Below are positions 35,850-47,800 of a stretch of DNA of 64,000 nt, piece after piece. The position numbers and the translations under genes were made by a program. Every line of letters starts with the position of its first letter. Within the stretch, counting starts at the first letter, position 1. The notes beneath the pieces are model-generated. The model made no database searches and was not told where the DNA came from. It worked only from the letters and a program-made list of their open reading frames with translations. This DNA is from Brachypodius melanocephalos (taxonomy: Eukaryota; Chordata; Aves; Passeriformes; Pycnonotidae), in NCBI GenBank assembly GCA_013398615.1, contig VZSR01000514.1, positions 4,617,996 through 4,681,995 on the forward strand, written 5' to 3'.

Positions 35850-36560
35850 GCGTTTCGGCGGCTGCCCCGGTGCTAACAGCCAAGCGGGATGTGAGGAGCC
35901 GTTCTCCCACATCCCGGGGACTGCTGATTCACACCTGCCCCTCCACGCAAGGGCTGAGGCGATGCTATCCCGGTGCGGGCGCTGCGGGCCGTGCCTCACA
36001 GGGAAATGGAGGGCGCTGCTCAGGTGCTCCTCAGAACCCAACCCGCTCCGCTCCGCCCTCCCCGCTCCCCCCCGGCCTTCCCTCCGAGCCGAACGCGCGC
36101 CGAGCCCCACCCTCACCCGCCGATTGGCTGCGGGGCGGGCGGCAGCCAGCCAATGGCCGCGCCGCGGGTGGCCGTGTCGCTGGGGCAGAAAATACGGGCA
36201 GGCAGCGGGCGGGCACGCGCGCGGGGGCGGGGTCGGGTGGCGGGCGCGGCCGCGCGCACGGCCGGCAGCGGGAGCGCGCGCGGCGGCGGCTGAGGGGGAC
36301 TGGGCCCGGTCCCGGCGGCCCTGAGGGAGCGGCGGTGCTGCGGGCGCATCCCGGGAGCTGCGGGCGCTCCCGGGCCGCGGCAGCCACTGTCAGGCCCGTG
36401 CCTGTGCGCCAGCCCGGCCCCGGCGGCCCGAGCCCTCGGCCCCGCTCCCAGCGGCCTGCAGCCTTCGGTCCGGCGGCCTGAGCCGTCAGTCCCGCCCGCT
36501 CCTCAGCGCCGGCGCTGCGCCGCCGTTGGTCCCGGCCAGCGGCACGGGTTTGGTAGGATT
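35850..36560 (+). promoter_or_regulatory. PDCD4: PDCD4 CpG-island promoter and probable first exon
   Basis: This very GC- and CpG-rich block lies about 2.3 kb before the first coding exon of PDCD4. An inverted CCAAT box (ATTGG, 36123-36127) and a direct one (CCAAT, 36150-36154) are 27 bases apart, a typical NF-Y pair. GC boxes follow, including gggggcgggg near 36223-36232. No TATA box is apparent. The start site is probably within 36200-36300. The noncoding first exon and its donor are not resolved; possible donors include TTTG|GTAGGA near 36553 and AAAG|GTTAAT near 36779. Confidence 0.75.
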
Positions 36561-38789
36561 ACCGAATCTTAACGTGGCTTTTGTATGTGTGGCTGTCGAA
36601 GAGCAGCTGATGTTGGCAGGTCTCCAAAGGTTCGGTGATGGGGGATGTTTGCCTGAAGTTAGGGAGAAGGGAAAAAAAAGTGTATGCTATGTGGAAGTTA
36701 CTCAGGGATGCTTTGCACCTACGGGAGGTCTTGATAACTTTTGGAAGCCTTGTCCTGCTGCGTGTGTTGTTTCTAAAGGTTAATGTGCCTGCTGAGGTAG
36801 AATTGCCTGTTTAGATGGAATGCGAGAAATGGTAGTGAGTACAGAGCACCGAGCATGTTTTATTAGTGGATTTCCTGATTTAGAAAAATACCCTTGTCTT
36901 ATGAACTACTTTAAAAGTACTGTTCATATCACTGATTCATCTTAAAAATTTCCATGGCGTTTATGTTCTGTCTAAAGTGGCTTCTGTCCATTTTGTTCCT
37001 GTATTATCACTTTCAATATGGATTCTGATGTTTTTAAGGCAGTTTTGCGAATTGTGTTCGAGTTTTATTGGTAGTGCTGTGTGATGTAAGTCTGTAAATC
37101 AGAAAATGATGGGTTTTGGATACAGTGGTGAATTCCAGCATCCTGAGGCTCCAGCAGTCTGCTGGTCTGAGTTAGTGAGAAGGTGCATTGCTAAACTGAG
37201 GGTGTATCTCCCATCTCCTGATCAGTATGACAGCAGGATTTGGATATTCCAGCTTCCTTGTTATAAAGCAAGTAGGGTGCTGAATCTCAGAATGACATCA
37301 CATGGAAGTTGGGCTGTTATTTATTATGTTGCCACAGATGGAGGATTTTGACTAGGGTCCTGTAGAGTAAGAGCATTTCTCCACTTGAAATTTAGGACTT
37401 GGTTACAAAGGATGAAAGCTGATTATTATTTAATACAGATTTTGTCCTTTTTTGTCTTTTCCCAAGAGGTGGACAACTGATGGAACATTCCATTAGGAAG
37501 GATAAAACTGTTCTTACAAGGTAGTTCGTGCAGATTAGACTGAGACCCACAGGATAAAATATCTCCACCAACAGTGACTGGGAACGCTTGAGAACTCCTG
37601 AATGATTGCTTGAGGTAACTCACGAAAAATGTTTATTTAAAAAAATGTGTGGGGCATGGAAGAGTCTTACTGCACAAGGCTGGGAACTGTTTGGTTTGGC
37701 ATTAGGAAATACAAGATCATGACAGCTGAATGCTCTGCCCCAAACCAGAGTTTCTTTATTGCCAACGGTCTGTGATGAATCATTTACCGTTAATGGGTCT
37801 GTGGCAGGCAAGTGGGCATGAAAGGGGAAAACCAGGGAAGAGAAGAAAAGAGGAAGGGAATGCAGCTGTTCGGTGTCACAGTCTTGCCACTTAACGGTGA
37901 ACAGTTTTCAGGGCAGCAAAGGATGAGATGGGGAAAAAAGGGCTACTGAATTCTTAGCAGACAAACACAAATACCAGTAGTATTCCCAGGCCTATGAAGG
38001 GATTTGTGAAAATATTGCAGGTGAAAAAGCGTATGAGGGAATTCTGGGACTGCATAACTTTTTGTGCACATAAAGGAAAGATGGATGATGCCATCCTGTT
38101 CACAGTGACATGGGGTGGTTTGGAGAATAGCAGCTGCTAGGAAGGGGGAGGAGGAGCAGAAAAAGAGAAGTGTTTAAACGAGGAGAACTTTATCCCTTGT
38201 ATATTGAATAGTGGTTGCAAGGAGTGTTTGAAGGGTGCAGAAGCACAGATGTGAAAGCTTGATAGCTGTATGTACACATACAGTAAAACAAAGTATGTCC
38301 TTGAAGGGAGGATCAAAAAATAGCTTGTTTTTTAAAGGCTGGTCTGGACTCGATAAATTGGTACCATTTTATCAACATCATTCACATGAAGAACGTTTTT
38401 CTGATGGATGCAATTATACCATTGATATTGTACACTCATACAGATAACCACTTGGCAGAACAGGACAGTCTGGGTTGATAGAAGTGGTTTTTATCAGCTA
38501 AAAAAACCTGCATATGTGGGGCTTTTAGCCTTAAAATAACGGCTTTTGCCCCCTTTATAAGCAACAGAACCGACCACTGCTGAGGCATCCAGGCTTAGAT
38601 GTGTTGGAGGGTGGTGCTTCTCTCTTGCTATGCTATTTACCTTCCCAGGAACTTTTCAGCTGTTACTAATAGTTAATTAAATTAATTAATAGCTTAAGCC
38701 CCTCCATTTTTATATTTTGTGAGTAAAGCCTTTGCATTTTACTTTGGTCTAGTGTTTTTTGTTCTCTAAGCTTTTCTGTTTCTGTTTAG
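36561..38789 (+). other. PDCD4: PDCD4 intron 1 (approximate)
   Basis: This is AT-rich DNA between the island and the first coding exon, ending at a cttttctgtttctgtttag acceptor (38789). A TAATTAA-rich stretch lies near 38667-38690. No coding frame is recognised. Confidence 0.65.
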
Positions 38790-38884
38790 GCCTTGGAGGG
38801 AAAACATTAAGACTTTACATTTCAGTCAGCTCTGTCAAGCAGCTATGGAAATAGAAAAGGAACACATTTATATTACCCCAACAG
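38790..38884 (+). CDS. PDCD4: PDCD4 exon 2: 5' UTR end and start codon
   Basis: The exon runs from a tctgtttag acceptor to an ACAG|GTAAGT donor. The first 55 bases are 5' UTR; the ATG is at 38845-38847. It codes for MEIEKEHIYITPT and one base of a Glu codon. Human starts MDVENEQIL, so the start is conserved in position but the sequence has diverged. Confidence 0.9.
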
Positions 38885-41800
38885 GTAAGTAATATATTCA
38901 GTTGTTTTGGTTTTTTTTATTTAAAATTGCTTAGCTGACCAGAAGTGTTCTCTGTAGAAAAAATGCACCACCTGATAATTTTTTAACAATACTGGTTAAA
39001 AAAAAAATCAGAAACTTACAGAATAGTTCTTACAACTATATGTCATAGAATCCTGCTCTATTATGATTATTTGATATTATTAAAATAATGAAGTTAGCAT
39101 TTCTCTAAGTTACTGGACAATAGTCGCACTTTCCTCCTTATCATCTGAGTTCAAGTAGAGCTGGTGTGCAGAAAAGAATAAACTTAAAAATAAAATGTGT
39201 AGATGTGTTTAAGAGGTACAAGTTCTGCTTTTATGCAACAATTTACCTTAAAATTAGGGGAAACAAATGTTGGGGGGCTTGACTGGAAGTGGGATGGCAT
39301 GGGAAAATTTAGGAAGTACATGTTAGAGACTGCCATGAAATGGACTGCTTTGTCCATATCACACATTTCTTTTATGATGCTTAGTCAAGGTAACAGATTC
39401 ATGTTGTTTTCTGTATCTTCCAAAGGTTATGATGGTCTGCACTGACTCGTTCATGCCAAAGAGGTTTTTCAGAATAACGTATATATTTTAAGATGGTGGG
39501 TAATGCAGTTGAGGTGGCAATATACTCCATATGATTCCTGATATTTAAGCAGATTTGGGTTAATGCAGAAGACACCTCGGTTCTCAACATTTTAGAATTC
39601 TATTTGGATAATAGGTGGAAAGCTGCAAGAGAGCTGGGTTGACAGGGTTTGGACAATTTAAATTGGTAGAAGGGTTTGTTAATGAAGGTATCGCATAAAA
39701 GCACAGATTTTAAGTGAGTCATTAGGCTTAATGGCAGGGTAATGAGATAAATTTGGATAACTTCTTAATATATAGTAAGCAAACTATTAAAGTTGATTGA
39801 AGACTCTTACTGCTTGTGTAGGTGTATGTTATATGATGTGAAAATGAGGAACTGGAAGGAAGATCTGCAGCATTTTATAGGTTCTTACTCTTTTGTTTCA
39901 TTTTATAAGTTTTTGGAAAATGGTATATGTGTCCAGTCTGTTTTTTCAAGCCTAACTAGGTAACTAATAGCAGAGGGCCAGTTGATTACCATATTATGGA
40001 GAAAGAGGTTGCAGCTGGAAGTTACAGTGTTATATAAAAAACAGTGTAGAAGTGCAGTGAGAAATACCAATTCCTATGGGTTGGATGTTTCCTGTGGAGG
40101 ATTTCCTTTAGTCTTGAACCTGGGATCAGGATTGTGTAAGGAGGTTGGACTGTAGCCTCCCCTTTAATCCTTGTCTGTCAGAGTCAGGACTGACTTGTGT
40201 TAATTGTTGGCCATTTTCTTTGGAAACTAAGAAGTGTGTGGTCATTGAAGAGTGGAGTTTCTGGGCAGCCAGATCTCAGGTCTAAACTGGAGAAATTCAT
40301 GGGAGACTGAGCATGAAGAAGAATTTGAGTGCATTTGACTGAGAGGAGCTGGTTGTTACTAATGGGGTCCTCTGGGGAATGAGAGGAAGGAAACCTGTTT
40401 GAGTTTGCTCTTTTTTTCCCCTCTGTTAGCTTTATGCAAATCTCTCATTGTTTTAATAAAATGTTAGACAAACAGAGAAGGCTGCTTGTGAGAAATCTTT
40501 TCCTGGATGTGATGCATGCTTTTCTTTTTTAGCTTGCTGCAAGCGTAAAAGGAATGCTTTTGTGGGAGTAATGAGTGGAAAGATGAAGCTTAGTCTGGAA
40601 TGGCTGCACTATTGCTCAGCTGTAGCATTCACATCTGTGAACACCAGTATCTAAATGTTATTTCTTTGATCACAAATGAGGCAGTTCCATCAAAGTTTGC
40701 TCAGTTTAATATACTCTTTGATATGGGTAAATACTTGGAGATTGGCAATATTTTATTAGTCTGTTTTGCTTTAAAAACAAATTTTCACGAACTTGTTTTG
40801 AAGTACAAAAATACAATTCTGAGAAATACTGCCAAATGCATGTTGCTGATGAGAAGGTATTGGAAGGATGAATTAATACATTAGCTAAGTTCGGATGTAA
40901 ATTTTGGATAATCTTTGTGTCCTGGGTTTATGGCAGTGAGCTTTTCTGTAAAGCAGTTTTGATAAAGCAGCTTCTTCTGAGTGCCCTCTTACTGCCCTGC
41001 TAGTGGTGGGACTGTGGGTTGTGTCTTTAGGACTCTACTCAGTTCTGAAGAAAGAGAGAACTGTGTAACAGCTGAGGCTGCTCTCTGTCTGTGTGTGTCT
41101 TCTAATTTGCAAGGACTCCCAGGGTACTGACTGGAATGTAAACGGGTTCTCAGGTGCTTTTTTTCCTTTTTTTTTTTTTTTTTCTTTTTTGAATCTTGAT
41201 TAGTTAAGAAGGGGAAGAATAGTTTATGAAAGCTTTTGTTTATAATGCTCTAAGTAAGACATTCTTCTGAACCCCACAGCACAAGTGGGGGACAAGTTAA
41301 CTTTGTGAAATAAGACTTTGGACCTAAACATTAAATGTACTTGAGCTTCGTCAGAGAGTGAAATTACTGTGCTTCTCAATACTCTGAGATATGTACAGAT
41401 CTTGAGTTGTGAGGGGGTTTTTTGTTGGGTACAAAACAAACCTATTGTGTTGTGTTTAGAAAGAGTCTTGAGAGAAGCTACAGTGAGGGGCAATCCAGAG
41501 AGAAGAGAGATCTCATTGATTCAAAGGACTGTGTATTCTAGGAGTCTTCATTACCAAGCTCTCCAAGATTTGTATTGAACAGCATTCCTGCCCCCCCACC
41601 CAACTTTGAAAACAAACAAACAAAAGAAGTAGTGATGTTTTTATATTCTTCTGTGCCTCAATTGTTGCTTTTCTTGCTAGTGAGCTGTATTAGAAATTCC
41701 TTTAATTGAATAAGGGGAATGTTGGTCGATGATTTAGGGAGTTAATTTCACTTTGGTGACGAGTCTTGTAACATTGGTGAATTCCTACAGAGTGTACTGT

Positions 41801-44800
41801 ATTGGCAGTTTCATTTGTTTCTAAATCAAGAGGAGAGTGGGTGGAGTGAGAACGAGGCCCTTAGATCTAATGCACTTAGGAGTTTGGATAGTTTTTGTGT
41901 AACAAGGGTGGGGTTTTCTGTGGTTTATGTTTTTATGTATGGTTTTATTAATTTGCTTTCCAGCTCTTGACATCTGCTCTGTTTAGATTATGGATATTTT
42001 GTGCAGAGGAATAAGGAACTTTTTATTACTGCAATATGTAGACATACCTTAAAAACAATGTTTGGCTTAACACTGATGAAAACAAGAGTTCTATATGATG
42101 TTATAATCCTTTCTAAATGCAATGTGTTTTGATATTCTAGCATAAAACTATTTAAAACTAAAAGATTTTTTTTCTGTCTTCTTTTTAAGAATTTGAGAAT
42201 ATAAATGATGCTCCACTTTCTGGTGATGAAGAAAATGGTGGGTCTGAAGAACGAAAAAGTGAAATCAATGGAAATTGGATTCCTGCAACTTCAATTACTG
42301 AAGCCAAAATAAATGCTAAAGCAAAGAGACGATTGAGGAAAAACTCTTCTAGAGATTCTGGGAGAGGAGACTCTGTTAGTGAGAATGGAGAGACACTGAA
42401 GATTGGAGTTGTACCAACGAGCCCAAAGGGGAAACTCCTGGACAGGCGATCCCGGTCCGGAAAGGGAAGAGGTCTACCAAAGAAAGGTTGGTGTAGCTTC
42501 GTGAAGAGAGTAGAATGAGAAAGATAAAGATTTGTTCAAAGCACGGTACATTTTTTTCTGCTGGAAATTGTTTTCATAAACGACAGTCTCTGTGCAGGCA
42601 TTTGGCCCTTTATGTTATTTAGTGGGTGGAAATAGCAGGTGGCAGCAAATGTAATATGTCTGTGATCAATCAACATCTGTCTTCAAGGGAATACATTTCC
42701 TTAGCAGGCTTAATACACAAATCTGAACTTTTGGTGGTTCATAGGACTGTTACTAATGCAAATTTAAATCATGGTTGTATTCAAAAGTACAGTTTCAACC
42801 TTCAGTAATTCTTGTGCAGTCCATACTGCTTCTAGTCTCTTACTGGAAAGTGATGAAAAGTGGCTGAGGAAGTGGGAACTTGTCAAACACCCTCTTCAGC
42901 ATATATTGTTTGTCAGGAGATGGGCATGAGCAATGATAGGTCACTTTTTAGTGAAAGAATGTTGTGTTGAAATCAGAAGTGTTGTTTGTAAACTGGCAGT
43001 CCTTACTTACTCTCTCATATTTTGTCAGGTGGAGCAGGTGGTAAAGGAGTTTGGGGAACACCAGGCCAAGTGTATGATGTGGAAGAAGTAGATATTAAGG
43101 ATCCTAATTATGATGATGACCAGGTATGCAAATAGTTTCTTTGCAGTTTTGGTTTGTGTTTTCTTTTATCGATTTCAATGGCCTTGCGAGTTACCATGAA
43201 TGTCAGCCTGGCTGCACTGAAATGCTCATTCTTATGCTCAAGAATAGATTATTGGCTGGTAAAAAGTCATCTGATGTAGAAGTCACAGTGTAATACTCAC
43301 AAATCTTATCCCCAAGCCCTCTTTCTGTGCCTGAGTAAGCAGCATCCCTTTCCCAGGTGTGTTCTCCACTGCTGGTTCCCGTGGAGGCGGATGTTGCAGT
43401 GCTGTTCCATATTGCACACAGACACTGTTAAAAATGCAACACAGCCTTGCTCAAGTTGGGAGTTTAGTGGGGACAGTATCCTTTATAGATTTTTCTCTTC
43501 CCTGTGTTCCCAGCTCCCTGTGTTTCCCAGGGGAAAGAAAACAAAGCTTATTGGGCAGAGGGACTTTCTACCATTGAAAGGGAAATGATGATTACAAACA
43601 CAGACTGCTAAAGTCTCTGAGATCAATATAGTTGCAAGACTGACGATAAGTACATTCTGTACGACATAAGCAGAACAATGGTGGTGTCCTTTGAGTAGAG
43701 GCTGTTTGCTGTAGCCATAGCTGCTGAAAGAATGGTACGTGAGAATATCAAAACCTTCTTCCAGGATAAATTTTCCCTAAAATTTGACACTTTACATTAA
43801 CAGAAATAGCCATTAAAAATGGAGCTAGTGCATAGAACAAAGTTTAATGAAGAATGAACATTCTGTGTAACTTTGGTGTGATGGAAGGATAGGTTTTTTG
43901 ATTTCTGCTATACTTCTTGATCATGAAAAGTTTTTTCCATTAAAAATTGGTTGAAAAATGTCTTTGATCAGATGTCTTCGTTCAGCTCTGTAGTACTGCT
44001 CTGATTGTTGCTTCTGTAGGTGCAGAGTAGGGAACTGAATTAGAGCAGGGAGATCTGGTGCTGCTGGAACTCTGCAGGACAGGTGATACGTGATGCAGTT
44101 GCTGTGTGCCTCTTTTTTTCCCTCAGGGAATGCCTTTGCTCACAAATGTTCTGACAATGCCTTTTCTGTGAGCTGTGCATGACCTGTCTGGTCATACAGT
44201 CACCAAGGAAGAGGGAACAAGGCAGGGTTCCTGCCAGGGACAGTAGTGCCACTTGAAGGGGGAGGGTGCTGTGGCACAGGCAGCTGTGCTGGGCTGGGGC
44301 TTCTGTCGCTCTCCCTTCAGTATGCAGGCACTTGACCTCTGCTCCTATGGTATCAGTTGAATCCTGGGAACAGAGTTTGATGTGTTGACCATTATTTAAC
44401 AGTAAACTCAGCCTTTCAGTTGAATTCAGCTAACAGGAAATTCAGAATATGAAGAAGTATGACAATTAACCAGCATTGTCTGCACTTTAATAGTAGAGGC
44501 AGAGTCTAATGTTTTTTGGCAGAATATTGACTACCAAGAAAATGTATTAAGGATTAAAACATCACTATTTTGATGCTATTAATGCTGTATGAGGTGCAAG
44601 AAAAGACAATAAGGTTATCTGCTTTTGTTGTCTTTTAAAACAGGAGAACTGTGTCTATGAAACAGTAGTTTTACCTCTTGATGAAAGAGCATTTGAAAAA
44701 ACTTTAACGCCAATCATCCAGGAGTATTTTGAACATGGAGATACTAATGAGGTTTCGGTATGTTACAGTCCTTTTTTTTCCTTTATTTTAGGGGTCAAAG

Positions 44801-47800
44801 CTGTAGCATACAGGGTAATGCAATTGCCAGCTATGAATGAATTTATAGAGAAGTTGGCAAGAAATGTACTATAAGAATACCTAAGCAGTTATATTAATTA
44901 TGTGAGCAGAAGCATATATGTACTTATGTAAGCACATAAATATTTGAGGTCTGTTTATATATTTAAAGAATAAAACTTATGAAATCTCATTCTGTTTTTC
45001 AAATCTTATCTAGGAGATGCTGAAGAATTTAAACCTTGGTGAAATGAAATACAGTGTCCCAGTGCTGGCTGTTTCCTTGGCATTAGAGGGGAAGGCTAGT
45101 CACAGGGAAATGACATCTAAGCTTATCTCCGACCTTTGTGGGACAGTAGTAAGCAAAACTGATGTGGAAAAATCCTTTGATAGACTGCTCAAAGAACTAC
45201 CTGAATTGGTGTTGGATTCTCCCAGGGCACCACAGGTATATTTGTAAATCTTTATGCCAGTAGTCAAAAGCTTTTTGTGGCTAAAATAGATCAAATAAAC
45301 TGCAATAGACTCTGTGTTTTGAAAAATATCTATTGATTTTCTTACTGTCTGTAATCCTCTCCCAATTACCCAGCCTGTGTTTTCACTTTGAAAGAGCTCA
45401 TTTAAATAAAATCTGAAAACCAAGCACATTGTAATTATCTACTTAGAACTTCTTTGAAATTCAGCATTTAATTAAAAATGCTTCTGTTTTGTTGCAGTTG
45501 GTGGGCCAATTCATTGCTAGAGCTGTTGGAGATGGGATCCTAAGCAGTACCTACATAGATGGCTACAAAGGCACTGTGGATTGTGTCCAAGCTCGGTAAT
45601 TTCCTTGCTTTCTATATAGAGACAGCTTCAGAATAAATCATGCAGTTATGCAGTTCTTTACTTTCCTTTTTTGTTTTTTTGGGGGTTTTTTGTTTTGTTT
45701 TGTTTTTTTTAAATTTGAAATAAAAAAACCACCACAAAGTCTGCAACGAAACCAACAACATTCAGAATGACTCAAGTCAGAGGAGAAATATTGAGTTCTG
45801 AAAAATGTATTAATACATTTGAGTTCAGTTTGTCAGGTTTGTTGTCCAGCTTATGTTTGAGGGTGAAAAATGAGGCGAAAGAAGTGGTTATAGAAGGTTT
45901 TGTCTTAGAAAAAGCTTTAATGTGATTAATGGGTAAATATAGCATCAGGACAGCTGCTGTAAATATGTTGTGAAATACGCAAGGGCTTAACTGTTTTGCC
46001 TTACAAAGGTTTGAAGCTTGTGCAGTGATTTCCAAGACTTTCTCTGTAATGCTGTATTTGTCAAGAAGTACAATTGTTTTCCATGTCAGTGTGAGAAGTT
46101 TGAAGCAGCAATTTCTGACAAAGAGGGATGTTTTCATAATGAGTCATGTTTCATTTTTCTTACCCCCCTAAGTGTATGTTTCAGGCTTGATATGGAGGTG
46201 CTGAACTCCTGTTTCTTCCAGAAGTTGCACTTGCACTGATTATAGTTGGGCACTTTGAGAAGGAAGAGCAGTTCTTAGCTGCCTACCTTGGGGGCTTAAA
46301 TTGAGAAAATTGTCTGTCACTTAGATAAATATGAGCTGCGATTTGAAGGATTGTAGCCTGCATTCTGCACATCTGGGATGCTTCGCTGCCTTTGTTATTT
46401 CTTGGCCAGTCTTTCCTGCTCATTAAATCTTGGTGAATAGAGTTATTGTTATTGGCCTGCCCCCAGCATGAAGACTGGGAGAACTATTCCTCCTTTACAT
46501 GGATGGTACATACTGTATCCCAGACTTCTTTTTTTTTTCACCTTACTTCCCTTTTTATTCTTTTTCAATAAACTGGCAGCCATCCCTAGCTTGTGCTATT
46601 TTTCCAACTACATATTTACCTTCTGAAGTGTTTTCTTTGGCCTAAATTCTAAAGGTTTCATAATTCTTCAGGCCCAAATGGAAAATAGTATTTCAGTAGA
46701 AAACTGTTCTTGAGTGTGGCAGCAACTCAGGCCTTTTTGGTTTGAGCTCCACCTGCCAAGCTGCATTCTTGGAGGAGTCTGGATACAATCCATTTCTGCA
46801 TAAGAAAATGTTCAGCTATTTCTTGTGAGGGTGTTTGAGGTTCTGCAGGATTGTTACCTGTCCTCGGTATGAGCCGGAGTGTAAGGGTGGCAGACAACGT
46901 GGGGAGGTTATTTGCTGTGTTTTTGATCTGAATGGTCCTTGTGGAGTTGATAACCCTGACTTTTCCCCAAAGATCTGGTAGCTTTGTCTGAGGAGAAGTG
47001 GCCATGGGGGAAGTTGCAGATGCGTTTAATGAAGTTCTGTAATCAGGTTTTAAGCACCGACTTTGCCTTTAGAGCTGCGCTGGACCGAGCAACGGTGCTG
47101 CTGAGCATGAGCAAGGGAGGAAAGCGCATCGACAGCGTGTGGGGGGCAGGAGGGGGCCAGCAGTCTGTGAAACACCTGGTCAAAGAGGTAATGACTGAAC
47201 TCCCCTCCCTCCAGTTGGGTCTTTGTCTAAGCTTACTTTGTTTGGGGTAGAGGGAAGAGAGACATGTATCCCGTACTAAAGTGATGTCTTATGTCACGAG
47301 TGTTGGTTTTCTTTTGTTGTTTGGACTTTATTTTTTATATAATTGATGTAGATGTAATAGATAATTTTGTTGATTTGTAGTATTTGTGGGAGCATGCTAG
47401 TACAACATTCTGTATTTCAAGTGTATGTTTATTTTTGCTTTAAGCAAAACTTGTAAGCATTTGGCTTTTTAAGACCTCACAATATAAAGTGATGAAGTAA
47501 TTAAAGAGCCAAGATGAAACTGGCTAAACTAGATAAACTATTATTTTTTTGGCATTGCTGATCAAAAGCACAGTAATGACTGAAAAAAGATAGGAAGAAA
47601 CAGGAATGTTTAGAAATGCATGCTATGAAGAAAGCAGGTCTAAAGGAAAAGGTCATGTTATAATTTCTCAGTTGGCAGTGTAACAGATGACAGGAGGTGG
47701 CATTCAAAGGAGACAATAAATTTAATGACACCCATATGCACCTTTCATGGTGACACACAGCTTATAAAACAGTAATTTTGGTGCTTCTGTATCACCACTG

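Noticed and set aside
35824..36481. Several long Arg/Ala/Pro-rich open frames
   Set aside because: They are products of the PDCD4 CpG island; no conserved protein matches.
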